DNA of 64,000 nucleotides from Comamonas testosteroni (GCF_003569915.1 NZ_KZ984460.1:1-64000), one strand, 5' to 3'; numbered from the stretch's first letter, positions 28,317 to 37,061 are shown. Made by a program: numbers and translations. The notes: generated by a model from the sequence alone, not told the origin.

Positions 28317-28553
28317 ATGCCCCAACGCTGGTTTGAACTCGACGGAGAACTCTTTGTGCCCGAAGCCTACCGGGCCTGGCGCGCTGCGCGCGAAAAGGCG
28401 CAGGCGCTGTTGAACGCATTGCCCGAGCCCTGCCCGCCCGAGCTGGAAGCCGCAGCCATTGCGGCCAACCTGGAAGCGCAGCGGCTGGAAGATCTGGCCT
28501 ATGAAGCCTTTGACGCCTATGTCAGCTATCACTACGGGCGCAGCAGCGCCTGA
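28317..28553 (+). CDS. 78-residue acidic protein, unknown
   Basis: The small soluble protein MPQRWFELDGELFVPEAYRA... is helical, rich in Ala and Glu, and has no membrane segment or metal motif. It starts 28 bp after the helicase stop and has a coding-like GC-rich third position, so it is probably co-transcribed. It could be an accessory of the helicase, but the only evidence is position. Family unknown. Confidence 0.65.
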   Translation: MPQRWFELDGELFVPEAYRAWRAAREKAQALLNALPEPCPPELEAAAIAANLEAQRLEDLAYEAFDAYVSYHYGRSSA

Positions 28554-28642
28554 AAGCGCCACCAGACTCTGAGCCCGATGGCTGGCCTGCGCCAGCCATC
28601 TTGCGTTTCACGAACATGTTTTTTCGTGCATGGCTTGCGCTC

Positions 28643-28687
28643 CTCAATTAATACACTTATAAATACAGCATTAATGTATTAATTGAG
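28643..28687. promoter_or_regulatory. long inverted repeat upstream of the merR gene
   Basis: CTCAATTAATACA (28643-28655) and its exact complement TGTATTAATTGAG (28675-28687) are separated by 19 bp. The right arm ends 6 bp before the merR start codon. It could be the autoregulatory operator or part of the promoter; the AT-rich spacer holds TATAAATAC. Confidence 0.55.
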
Positions 28688-28693
28688 TCAGCC

Positions 28694-29098
28694 ATGTCCT
28701 CTTTCACGCTGCAGGAGCTTTGCGCGCAGATCGATCTGCCGGTGCGTACCGTGCGCTATTACGTGCAGATCGGCCTGCTGGACAGACCGGAAGGTGAAAC
28801 CCGCGCCGCACGTTATGGTGACTCGCACCTGAGCCAGCTCGCCAGCATCAAGAAGTGGAGCGCCAGCGGACTGTCGCTTGAGCGCATACGCGAGCTGCTG
28901 CACCAGCAAAGCGCGCCAGAGCAAGCGCTGCGCGCGCCCCAGCCCGGTGCGGTGCTGGTCAAGACCCATGTGCATATCGCCAACGGGCTGGAGCTGGTGA
29001 TTGACCCCAGCAGCGCCGCCCTGAGCCCCGAAGAACTCAGACAGCTGAGCCAGGGCATTGCCGAGCTGCATGCCCACATCAAACAGCGAAAAGCCTGA
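28694..29098 (+). CDS. MerR-family transcriptional regulator
   Basis: The N-terminal MerR winged helix (FTLQELCAQIDLPVRTVRYYVQIGLLDRPEG) is clear. The second half has no metal-binding Cys pattern and instead holds a short sheet (KTHVHIANGLELVIDP) and a C-terminal helix. Length is 134 residues. It lies 37 bp before the VIT/VWA gene in the same direction, so it probably regulates that operon. The inverted repeat just upstream is a likely binding site. Confidence 0.85.
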   Translation: MSSFTLQELCAQIDLPVRTVRYYVQIGLLDRPEGETRAARYGDSHLSQLASIKKWSASGLSLERIRELLHQQSAPEQALRAPQPGAVLVKTHVHIANGLELVIDPSSAALSPEELRQLSQGIAELHAHIKQRKA

Positions 29099-29135
29099 GC
29101 GCAGCCCCGCCAGATAGCGACCTCAAGGAGTACTT

Positions 29136-31412
29136 ATGCACCTACCCCACGCCTTCGCCCAATGCCGCAGCAGCGGCGACCACCCCCTGCACTTTCTGGG
29201 CATGCACGCACAAGCACGCCTGCACGGCAATCTGCTGGACATGCATCTGCACCAGCGCTTTCGCAACCCAGGGCAAAGCAATGTCGAGATCAGCTACAGC
29301 TGCCCCCTGCCCTGGGGGGCTGTGCTGCTGGCGGTCGATGTACGGTTGAATGGCCAGCAGTTGCAAGGCGAGGTTCTGCCCAAAGCCAAGGCACGCGAGC
29401 AATACGAAGCGGCGCTGGAAGAAGGCAATAGCAGCGTGCTGGTTTCGGTCAATGCCGATGGTTCTCTGGGCATGGAGCTGGGCAATCTGCTGGCGGGCGA
29501 GGAATGCGAAATCCATCTGCACTACAGCCAGGTACTGCTGCCCGCGCAAGGCAGTCTGCGCTGCATGCTGCCCACCACCATGTCGCCGCGCTATGGCGAT
29601 GCTGTGCGTGACGGCGGCTTTGAGCCACATCTAGCACCGCAGGCCAGCCCTCTGGTGCAATACCCGTTCTCGGCAGAAATCCATATCGAAGGCGAGTTGG
29701 CCCAGGCGCTCATCAGCAGCCCCAGCCACCGCATCAGCACCCAGCTCAAAAACGGCAGCTGCGTGCTGCGCCTGAGCGAGAGCCAGTATCTGGACCGCGA
29801 TCTGGTAATTCAGCTCGATGCCCTGCCTTCAACCAGCATGGCCAGTGTGGCCTGCGACCTCACGCAGCCCGAAGAGTCCGTGGTGATGGCCTGCCTGAAC
29901 ACCACGCTGTCGCAGCAAGAGCTGACACCGCGCGCCGTGCAGGTGCAGTTTTTGCTGGACTGCAGCGGCTCCATGCACGGCGACAGCATTGACAGTGCCC
30001 GCAGCGCCCTGCTGCAGATGCTCAAACAGCTGGGGGCCGAAGATCAGTTCAGCCTCAGCAAGTTTGGCAGCGAGCACCAGCACTGCCATGCGCGCATGGT
30101 GAGCATGGACAGCGAACAGCGCGAACATGCGCTGAACTGGGCCCGGCATCTGCAAGCCGATATGGGCGGCACGGAGATGGAGGCTGCCGTGGTCAGCACT
30201 CTGGGCATGTCCGGCCCGGGGCGGCGCGATCTGCTGCTGATTACCGATGGTGAAGTACATGCCATTGACGCTCTGATTGAAACCGCACGGCGCAAAGCGC
30301 AGCGCATTTTTATCGTGGGCATTGGTGCCAGCCCGGCAGAGCAGCACCTGCGCCGCCTGGCGCTTGCCACCGGTGGCAGCTGCGAGTTCGTGGCCCCTGG
30401 CGAAGACGCCCAGCCCGCCATACTGCGCATGTTCCACCGCCTGCGCAGCCCCGTGCTCACACGGCTGCATCTGGAGCTGCCGCCGGATGTGCAACTGCTG
30501 TCCGCCCAGCCCCTGCCGCTGCACGCCTTTGCCGACGAGCAGCTACTGGTCCATCTGCACATCCGCGGCACCTGGAGCAGCCAGCAGCCGCTGCAACTGA
30601 GCGGTCATGTCGATGGCGCCCCCGAGCCTCTGCGGTTGGCGCATTGCCTGCCGCAGACCATCGTGGACCAGGACAACAGCCTGGCGCGCATGGCCGCCCA
30701 TGCGCTGATCAAGCTGCAGCCGGACATGGCATCCATGGCCACAGACCTGCACCCGCTCAGCGATGAGCAGCAGACCGAACTGGCACTGCGCTACCAGCTG
30801 ATTACCGAGCACACCCACTTTGTGCTGGTGCACGAGCGCGCCGAGCAGGACAAGCCTGTCGATCTGCCAGAGCTGGTGCAGGTACCGCATATGCTGGCTG
30901 CGGGCTGGGGCGGGACGGGCTCGGTGATGGCCGCTGCTTCATCCAATGTGCCCAGCGTCTGGCGTACCCACCGCAAATCCAGCAACATCCAGGTTCTTTC
31001 GGCTCCTTCGGAACTCAGTCTCGAAATGCCAGCCTTTCTCCGCATCAGCGCAGATATCCCCGCCGACGCAGTTCCTCAGTTTTCGGTGCAACGCAGGGGC
31101 ATTCGCACGACAACACCTGCGGCCTTTGTCAAAGCCTTGCTCAAGCAGGACCTCGCCACACTGCAGCAGATTGATGCCTTGCGCACTGCCGGGCTGGCAG
31201 ACGAGATCGCCCTGTGGCTGGAGCAGCAGATCAGCACCACACTGAGCGAAGCCGCTGTGGTGCAGCACTTTGTGCGGGCGTTGATGCAGTTGCACGGCAA
31301 CCAGTGGCAAGAGCCTGCCACCACAAGCTCCGAAGAAGAGCATTTCTTCATTCAGGCACTGACAGGCATCACGGACCAAAGCTGGCCCTCAGTGCTGATG
31401 CAGCACGGCTGA
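29136..31412 (+). CDS. VIT and von Willebrand A domain protein
   Basis: The 758-residue protein starts with a VIT domain (about residues 15-140: NPGQSNVEISYSCPLPWGAV, later PKAKAREQYEAALEEGN). A VWA domain with an intact MIDAS (LLDCSGSMHG, near 275) follows, with a later TDGE. The C-terminal half has no known domain. No signal peptide or LPXTG is visible, so it appears cytoplasmic, unlike secreted VIT proteins. Together with the preceding MerR gene it forms a two-gene unit. Its role may be protein binding or a stress complex, but this is not shown. Confidence 0.85.
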   Translation: MHLPHAFAQCRSSGDHPLHFLGMHAQARLHGNLLDMHLHQRFRNPGQSNVEISYSCPLPWGAVLLAVDVRLNGQQLQGEVLPKAKAREQYEAALEEGNSSVLVSVNADGSLGMELGNLLAGEECEIHLHYSQVLLPAQGSLRCMLPTTMSPRYGDAVRDGGFEPHLAPQASPLVQYPFSAEIHIEGELAQALISSPSHRISTQLKNGSCVLRLSESQYLDRDLVIQLDALPSTSMASVACDLTQPEESVVMACLNTTLSQQELTPRAVQVQFLLDCSGSMHGDSIDSARSALLQMLKQLGAEDQFSLSKFGSEHQHCHARMVSMDSEQREHALNWARHLQADMGGTEMEAAVVSTLGMSGPGRRDLLLITDGEVHAIDALIETARRKAQRIFIVGIGASPAEQHLRRLALATGGSCEFVAPGEDAQPAILRMFHRLRSPVLTRLHLELPPDVQLLSAQPLPLHAFADEQLLVHLHIRGTWSSQQPLQLSGHVDGAPEPLRLAHCLPQTIVDQDNSLARMAAHALIKLQPDMASMATDLHPLSDEQQTELALRYQLITEHTHFVLVHERAEQDKPVDLPELVQVPHMLAAGWGGTGSVMAAASSNVPSVWRTHRKSSNIQVLSAPSELSLEMPAFLRISADIPADAVPQFSVQRRGIRTTTPAAFVKALLKQDLATLQQIDALRTAGLADEIALWLEQQISTTLSEAAVVQHFVRALMQLHGNQWQEPATTSSEEEHFFIQALTGITDQSWPSVLMQHG

Positions 31413-31515
31413 TAAAGAACATCCACCAAGCCACCCTGTGCGGTCTGCAACATGATTTGCAGACTGCGCAGCGGTTTTGGAGTTTTGCGCCCTCAAACCG
31501 CCATACCATTGGGCA

Positions 31516-31956
31516 ATGCCCCGTCAGAACACCAGTCCCGCAGACTTTCCGCCAGCCATACTTTCGCAGATCGAGCAGCTAGCCCAGAGCATCGTGGCTC
31601 AGCGCAAGAGCCGGGGGGAAACGCAGGCGCAATGGGCAGCCAATCTGGGCATCTCCCAGCCCACCATGGCGCGTGTGGAGCGTGGTGATCCGGCGGTGAC
31701 CATGGCGACCTATATCTCCTGCCTGTGGCAGCTCAACCCCGCGCTGGATTTGACGCAGCTGCTGGCTACCAACTCGCCCCCCAAGCTGGCACCCGCTTCT
31801 GATTTGATAGCTAAAAGCGCAAATATATCCATGACTAGAGCCGCAAAAGACTCGAAACCAGACGCTGAACTGCCTGCCGATCAGCAAGCGCAGATCGAGC
31901 GCAACTTTGCCGCCGCCAAGGCCGCGCTGGACTTCTTTAAAAGCCCTTTGTTCTGA
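31516..31956 (+). CDS. XRE-type helix-turn-helix protein (HipB-like N terminus)
   Basis: An HTH covers about residues 15-70 (RKSRGETQAQWAANLGISQPTMARVERGD). A low-complexity linker and a short Ala-rich helix (FAAAKAALDFF) follow. No HipA partner is adjacent. Part of the linker (about residues 95-113) is encoded by a dispersed repeat, so the tail may not be conserved. The ATG at 31516 is preferred; another ATG 13 codons upstream has no support. Confidence 0.78.
   Translation: MPRQNTSPADFPPAILSQIEQLAQSIVAQRKSRGETQAQWAANLGISQPTMARVERGDPAVTMATYISCLWQLNPALDLTQLLATNSPPKLAPASDLIAKSANISMTRAAKDSKPDAELPADQQAQIERNFAAAKAALDFFKSPLF
31799..31850 (+). repeat. Comamonadaceae-type short repeat inside the XRE gene
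   Basis: TTTGATAGCTAAAAGCGCAA, then ATATCCATGACTAGAGCC, matches the family closely. It is read in frame as DLIAKSANISMTRAAKDS. Confidence 0.7.
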
Positions 31957-31981
31957 GCACTTCGGACAACTTCTGGGCAAC

Positions 31982-32010
31982 AAAAAACCCCGGCCATCGC
32001 TGACCGGGGT
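31982..32010 (-). terminator. terminator of the glycerate operon
   Basis: On the minus strand ACCCCGG pairs with CCGGGGT across a 10-nt loop, and six T follow. It lies 26 bp after the glycerate kinase stop. Confidence 0.85.
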
Positions 32011-32035
32011 TGTCTGAGAAGCGAGCTTCAGGCCA

Positions 32036-33178
32036 TCAGCCCATGCGTCGCCCCATGGCCAGCACGGCGGCAATATTGCGGGCTGCGCTGCGCACATTGT
32101 GTTCGGCGTCGCCCAGCGCATCTTCAATGGTGCAGATGCTGCTGAGCACGCTGAAGATGGCGTCGATGCCATGGCCGTGCACCACATGGGCGTTGGTGCC
32201 CAGACCACCGGCAATGCCGATCACGGGCTTGCCGTACTGGCCTGCCACGGTGGCCACGCCAAACGGGGTTTTGCCAAAAATGGTTTGCTGGTCGATGCGG
32301 CCTTCGCCGGTGATGACCAGATCGCAATCCTTGACCGCGGCTTCCAGGCCCACGGCCTTGGCAATGATTTCGCAGCCGGGGCGCAGCTGGCCTTTGAGGA
32401 AGGCCAGCATGGCCGCGCCCATGCCGCCTGCAGCTCCTGCACCGGCCACGGCGTCCACATCCACACCCAGATCACGCTGAATGATTTTGGCGTAGTGCTT
32501 CAGGTTCGCGTCCAGCTGCTGAACCATCTGCGGCGTCGCGCCTTTTTGCGGGCCAAAGATGGCTGAGGCACCGCGCGCACCGGTCAGCGGGTTGTCCACA
32601 TCGCAAGCCACTTCGATCTGGCATTGGGCCAGACGCGCGTCGATGCCCGAGACATCGATGCGAGCCAGCTGCGCCAGCGGCGCACCGCCGCGCGCCAGTT
32701 CATGGCCTGCGGCGTCCAGCAGCTTCACGCCCAGGGCTTGCAACATGCCTGCGCCGCCGTCGTTTGTCGCGCTGCCGCCAATGCCCAGAATCAGGTGGCG
32801 GGCACCAGCATCCAGCGCAGCGGTGATGAGTTCACCCGTGCCAAAACTGGTGGTCACGCGCGGGTCGCGTTGGGCAGGCGGCACCAGGGCCAGACCGCTG
32901 GCGGCTGCCATCTCGATCATGGCCGTGTGGCCGTTGCCAGTCAGGCCATAAAAGCCGGTGATGCGCTCGCCCAGCGGGGCGGTCACTTCGACCTCAACGC
33001 GGCGGCCATGTGTGGCTTCGACCATGGCTTGCACCGTGCCTTCGCCGCCATCGGCCATGGGCACTTTGATGTATTCGGCGTCCGGAAAAATTTCCTTGAA
33101 GCCCAGCTCGATCTGCGTGGCCACTTCCAGCGCAGACAGGCTTTCCTTATAGGAGTCCGGAGCAATGACGATTTTCAT
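32036..33178 (-). CDS. glxK: glycerate 2-kinase (GarK/GlxK type)
   Basis: The enzyme phosphorylates D-glycerate to 2-phosphoglycerate. The start KIVIAPDSYKESLSALEVA, the block PMADGGEGTVQA, GIGGSATNDGGAGML and the late ITGEGRIDQQT are all hallmarks of family 1 glycerate kinases. Length is 380 residues. It follows the GntP permease by 12 bp, so uptake and phosphorylation are co-expressed. It ends with a strong terminator. Confidence 0.95.
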   Translation of the reverse strand: MKIVIAPDSYKESLSALEVATQIELGFKEIFPDAEYIKVPMADGGEGTVQAMVEATHGRRVEVEVTAPLGERITGFYGLTGNGHTAMIEMAAASGLALVPPAQRDPRVTTSFGTGELITAALDAGARHLILGIGGSATNDGGAGMLQALGVKLLDAAGHELARGGAPLAQLARIDVSGIDARLAQCQIEVACDVDNPLTGARGASAIFGPQKGATPQMVQQLDANLKHYAKIIQRDLGVDVDAVAGAGAAGGMGAAMLAFLKGQLRPGCEIIAKAVGLEAAVKDCDLVITGEGRIDQQTIFGKTPFGVATVAGQYGKPVIGIAGGLGTNAHVVHGHGIDAIFSVLSSICTIEDALGDAEHNVRSAARNIAAVLAMGRRMG

Positions 33179-33190
33179 GATGTTGCCCGC

Positions 33191-34528
33191 TTAGAGCATG
33201 AACAGGCTGGTCAGCCAGATGCAGGCAAAAGTCACCACGCCCATCACCAGTGTCGATGTGGTGAACACGCGCAGCGATTGCTGCATCTCGATATTGGAGA
33301 ACTTGGTGACCACCCAGAAGTAGGAGTCATTGGCATGCGATGCCACGATGGAGCCCGCACCAATGGCCAGCACAGCAAACATGCGGCCTGTTTCAGAATC
33401 CAGACCAAAGGTGGCCAGGCTGGGCGCGATGATGGCAGCGCTGGTCAGCGCGGCCACAGTGGACGAGCCTTGCGCGGTCTTGAGCAGCGCAGCAATGATG
33501 AAAGGCACAAACAGGCCCACGGAAGCGCCACCCAGAGCATCGCCCAGGGCCTTGCCCACGCCGGTTTCCTTGATGATGGCACCGAACATGCCGCCCGCAG
33601 CAGTGATGATCAGGATAGGGCCAGCCTTGACGATGGCTTCTTCCAGCACATTGGTGAAGTCACCCTTTTTGCCGCCATGCTTGCTCAGCAACCAGATGCC
33701 GCACAACATACCCATCAGCAAAGCGATGGGAGGGTTGCCCAGAAAGTGCATGAACACAGCAGCGCCATCCTTCATGCCCATGGTGGTCAGCAGGGTGGAG
33801 ATCGAGATCAGCACCAGCGGCAGCACCACGGGCAGCAGAGCGTGCGAGAACTTGGGCAGATCGCCCTGAGCCAGCGCTTCAGTCTCGGCATCCACTTCGG
33901 CAGGGGCGTAGTCCTGGCCCTTGCTCATAAAGCCCGCCCAGTAATAGGCAGCCAGCAGACCGGGGATGGCAAACACCACACCGGCCAGCACCAGCAGACC
34001 CAGATTGGCGTTCAGCGTGGTGGCAGCAGCCAGCGCGCCGGGGTGGGTAGGCACCAGGCAGTGCACCACATACAGCGACGAGCCCATGATGGCCGCCACC
34101 AAAGGCATGGGCGTCTTGGACTTGGCGCTGATGCTGCGCGCAATGCCGCTCAAAATGATGTAGCCCGTGTCACAGAAGATGGTCAGGCCGGGGATAAAAC
34201 CCGTCCAGGCCATGGCCGGGCGCGCATTGTTCTTGCCCGCCAGCTTCAGGATGTGGGTGGCAATGCTCAGCGCACCGCCACTTCTTTGCATGCACACGGC
34301 AATGGCTGCGCCAAAGATGATGATGAAGGAGATGCTTCCCAGCGTGTTGCCGAAGCTGGTCTTCATCAGATCAACCACCTTGGCCAGCGGCACATTGGTG
34401 GCCAGAGCCAGTACCAGGGAGACTGCGAACAGCGAACCGAAGACGCTGAACTTCACCTTGGACGTGAGAACAATGATGGCCACGATACTGAGGACCACCA
34501 GGATGGACGAGATAGCAATGCTGCTCAT
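33191..34528 (-). CDS. GntP-family permease, probable glycerate/sugar-acid symporter
   Basis: The 445-residue inner-membrane protein has about 12 hydrophobic segments. Family features include FGNTLGSISFIIIFGAAIAVCMQRSGGA, LVPTHPGALAA and the late HANDSYFWVVTKFS. GntP members import gluconate or related acids with protons; the adjacent kinase points to glycerate. Two perfect palindromes upstream (34700-34747) are candidate operators. Confidence 0.92.
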   Translation of the reverse strand: MSSIAISSILVVLSIVAIIVLTSKVKFSVFGSLFAVSLVLALATNVPLAKVVDLMKTSFGNTLGSISFIIIFGAAIAVCMQRSGGALSIATHILKLAGKNNARPAMAWTGFIPGLTIFCDTGYIILSGIARSISAKSKTPMPLVAAIMGSSLYVVHCLVPTHPGALAAATTLNANLGLLVLAGVVFAIPGLLAAYYWAGFMSKGQDYAPAEVDAETEALAQGDLPKFSHALLPVVLPLVLISISTLLTTMGMKDGAAVFMHFLGNPPIALLMGMLCGIWLLSKHGGKKGDFTNVLEEAIVKAGPILIITAAGGMFGAIIKETGVGKALGDALGGASVGLFVPFIIAALLKTAQGSSTVAALTSAAIIAPSLATFGLDSETGRMFAVLAIGAGSIVASHANDSYFWVVTKFSNIEMQQSLRVFTTSTLVMGVVTFACIWLTSLFML

Positions 34529-34901
34529 GATTTAGTTGCCGTTGGTGTGCAAGGCCACCGCAAAATGGCCAAGCACAGGTGCTGACGCTCACAGGTAGCG
34601 CCGGATTTAGTGATCTTTATGAGTGAACGCTTGCGCTGCCCCAAATGCTGCAAGTGACACACTTTCGGCCAAAATTATAGATTTCCTGCGCGCACGAACG
34701 CGGGTTAACCCGCATTAACCGACACCAGCGCATTGAGGGTTAACCCTTGATCGCACGCAAAGTCGCTAATTGGCTTAAAAGTGTCTAGCGGGTTACAGAA
34801 AACCTGCAGCGCTTAGAGCCGTTAACACAGCCCAGCAAACCGAAGGTTTGCGTTTGAGACGAGGCTTGGAAACGATGTATCAAGGGTCGTGTTGGCGGGT
34901 C
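34529..34901. other. intergenic region upstream of the glycerate operon
   Basis: The 373 bp between gntP and the AraC gene hold no gene. They contain two GGGTTAACCC palindromes, AT-rich promoter-like stretches near 34600 and 34670, and most of a dispersed repeat at the AraC end. Confidence 0.7.
34700..34747. promoter_or_regulatory. tandem GGGTTAACCC palindromes
   Basis: GCGGGTTAACCCGC (34700-34713) and AGGGTTAACCCT (34736-34747) are perfect palindromes whose centres are 35 bp apart. A half site CATTAACC lies between them. They sit about 175-220 bp upstream of the gntP start and are good candidates for dimeric repressor sites. Confidence 0.55.
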
Positions 34902-34905
34902 TCAG
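34831..34905 (-). repeat. degenerate dispersed repeat, copy 2 (short form)
   Basis: Both ends match the copy at 413-558. On the minus strand it begins CTGAGACCCGCCAACACGAC and ends in GGTTTGCTGGG. Its first bases provide the TGA stop of the AraC gene. Confidence 0.5.
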
Positions 34906-35924
34906 TCCCCGAAGCGCTCGCGATATGCCACGGGCGTAATGCCCAGCTTGCGCACAAACAAGTGGCGCAGCGCCTGCTCCGAGCCCAGCCCCACATGGGC
35001 AGCCACGGTCTTGAGCGGCCACTGGCTCTGGGTTTCCAGCAGTTGCTTGGCGGCTTCCAGCCTGGCGTTTTCGACAAAGGCGGATGGACTCAGCCCCGTT
35101 TCCTGCTGAAAGACGCGGCGAAAGTGGCGCTCGCTCATCGCGGCCTGCTCAGCCATCTGGCTCAGCGTCACGGCTTGGTCGAGATGGGCCAGCACCCATT
35201 GCTGCACGGCCTGCACACCGCGGTGCTGGGTGGATTGCGCCGCCAGCGGCACACTGAACTGCGACTGACCGCCGGGGCGCTTGAGGTACATGACCAGATC
35301 GCGCGCCACCTCCAGCGCCAGCGCATGGCCAAAGTCCTGCTCCACCACCGCCAGCGCCAGATCAATACCTGCCGTCACGCCTGCCGATGTCCAGAGCTGG
35401 CGCGTGCCGTCGCTGTCCTTGACCTCGTCGCGCACATAGATGGCGTCGGCATCCACCTGCACGCGCGGGTAGCGCTGGGCCAGCGCCTTGGCCACGCTCC
35501 AGTGCGTGGCGGCGCGGCGGCCGTCGAGCAAACCGGCCTCGGCCAGAAAAAAGCTGCCCGAGCACAGTGCAATCAGGCGACTCACCCTCGGTGCCACACG
35601 CCCCACCCAGCTCACCAGTTCGGGCGAGGCCGCCAGCACCTGCTCGATATGGCGTGAGCCCACCAGCAGCACGGTGCAGCCCGCACCGTCGGCCTCGATC
35701 TGGGCCAGGGTGTGCGTGGCCTGCAGGCCCATCAGCGTGTCTGACGGCACATTGCCCGCCTGCGCAGCCGCAATGCGCACGGCATAGCCATCGGGCTGCC
35801 CCTTCTGGCGCAGATGCACATTGGCATAGTCAAACACCGACATGGGGCCAATGGCCTCCAGAGCCTTGAAGCCGGGATAGACAACCAGATCGATGCGATG
35901 AGCGCCAGCGTGGCGGTGTTCCAT
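34902..35924 (-). CDS. AraC-family regulator with DJ-1/PfpI domain
   Basis: The N-terminal two-thirds is a class I amidotransferase-like domain (IDLVVYPGFKALEAIGPMSVFDYAN at 11-35), with the nucleophile-elbow Cys in LIALCSGSFFLAEAGLL. The C-terminal 100 residues hold two HTHs (VTLSQMAEQAAMSERHFRRVFQQETGLSPSAFV and KTVAAHVGLGSEQALRHLF). Length is 340 residues. Such GATase1/AraC proteins often control amine or aldehyde catabolism. The target is not evident. The stop codon lies in a dispersed repeat. Confidence 0.92.
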   Translation of the reverse strand: MEHRHAGAHRIDLVVYPGFKALEAIGPMSVFDYANVHLRQKGQPDGYAVRIAAAQAGNVPSDTLMGLQATHTLAQIEADGAGCTVLLVGSRHIEQVLAASPELVSWVGRVAPRVSRLIALCSGSFFLAEAGLLDGRRAATHWSVAKALAQRYPRVQVDADAIYVRDEVKDSDGTRQLWTSAGVTAGIDLALAVVEQDFGHALALEVARDLVMYLKRPGGQSQFSVPLAAQSTQHRGVQAVQQWVLAHLDQAVTLSQMAEQAAMSERHFRRVFQQETGLSPSAFVENARLEAAKQLLETQSQWPLKTVAAHVGLGSEQALRHLFVRKLGITPVAYRERFGD

Positions 35925-35926
35925 AT

Positions 35927-35988
35927 CAAAAATAATAGCTTTAAGCGTATATATACATTAGACAAGAGGCCTGTTTGGCCTGAAATCT
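35927..35988 (+). repeat. Comamonadaceae-type short repeat
   Basis: AATAATAGCTTTAAGCGTAT, then ACATTAGACAAGAGGCC, just upstream of the AraC start. It probably overlaps that gene's promoter. Confidence 0.65.
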
Positions 35989-36111
35989 GCTGCGCATAGC
36001 TTCGACTATACGCAGACAGCGCCCTATCCCGCACCAACGATCAGGGCAACCACCGCTACAGTTGGGGTTCTGGCTTTCTACGTTTCACACCTGCGCCGCA
36101 AGCCAATCCCC

Positions 36112-36921
36112 ATGATTCCTGCCCCGCTGTTTTCTCTGCCGCAACTGCTGCTGATGCTGCTGCCCTTTGTGACTCTTGCACTCAGCGTGGGCCTGTTGCT
36201 GCATGCGCTGTGGTGGTGGCAGTCGACCAATGCTCCGGCAGTGTTCTGGTCGCGCACTGTCATTGCTTTGACGCTCATAGCCGTCCTCGGTGATATCTGG
36301 GGTCTGTTTCTGTACATGAAAATTCGGCAGTTCCATCAGGAATCCACACTGCAAAGCCACTATCGCCAAAGCCGCCAGCAGTTTGTACTGCCCCAGGACT
36401 TTCAGTATGGCGAACTGCTGATCCCCAAGGGCAGCCTGATCAACCGCTATGACGCGTTTGACAATGGCGAGCCTCAGCGCCCGCTGCGCATGAACCGGCT
36501 CGATGCCGTGCGCTTTGCCCATCCGGTGCAGGTCGCGGGGGTCTGGGCTTCGGCCATGAGCGGGGGCGTGCTGGAGCTGGACCGCGACCAGCGCATCAGC
36601 TCGGTGTTCCATTTCGATGACAAGGCCCAGGATGGCTATGGTGGCTGGGTGCTCGACCCGTCGCGTCCTTATCTGGAGTGCAAAAAAGGCCAGCAGGCCA
36701 GATTCAATGTGCCGCTGATCGACTACGACATACAGGCTGAATTCGGCAAGCCCGCGCCCGACGGCCCCGATGCACGCTTCAAGCCAAGCCAGTGGGCGGT
36801 GACGGAGTGCTTTGGTGGCCGGGGTCCTATTGAAGTCAAGCCAGCCTATACAGAAGCAGGCCCTGAAGGCGCACAAAAGAACGTCTGGGGGCCGCTCAAG
36901 AACACTGAAGCGCGGGACTGA
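36112..36921 (+). CDS. membrane-anchored protein, unknown function
   Basis: Two N-terminal hydrophobic segments (about 5-32 and 45-68) are followed by some 200 soluble residues, probably periplasmic. These contain repeated Asp/Pro-rich stretches and two Cys (LECKK, TECFGG). No family is recognised. It stands alone between the divergent AraC gene and frmA. Third-position GC is high, supporting a real gene. Confidence 0.72.
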   Translation: MIPAPLFSLPQLLLMLLPFVTLALSVGLLLHALWWWQSTNAPAVFWSRTVIALTLIAVLGDIWGLFLYMKIRQFHQESTLQSHYRQSRQQFVLPQDFQYGELLIPKGSLINRYDAFDNGEPQRPLRMNRLDAVRFAHPVQVAGVWASAMSGGVLELDRDQRISSVFHFDDKAQDGYGGWVLDPSRPYLECKKGQQARFNVPLIDYDIQAEFGKPAPDGPDARFKPSQWAVTECFGGRGPIEVKPAYTEAGPEGAQKNVWGPLKNTEARD

Positions 36922-37061
36922 TTAGCCTGTTCTGCGGCCAACACACCCCAGCCTGCGGCCATTACATGCCGCGCGCCCTTCGGCATGCTCTAAAGTCGGG
37001 GTTTCGCCAGTGCTGCCTGCTTTGCTGCGGCACTGCCCTGCCCCCTTCTGGAAAGATCTGA

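Noticed and set aside
28654..28673. LexA-like TTATAAATACAG upstream of merR
   Set aside because: The left half CTGT is missing, so it does not meet the CTGT-N8-ACAG rule.
32624..34585. 653-residue open frame antisense to glxK and gntP
   Set aside because: His/Gln/Gly-rich shadow crossing a gene boundary.
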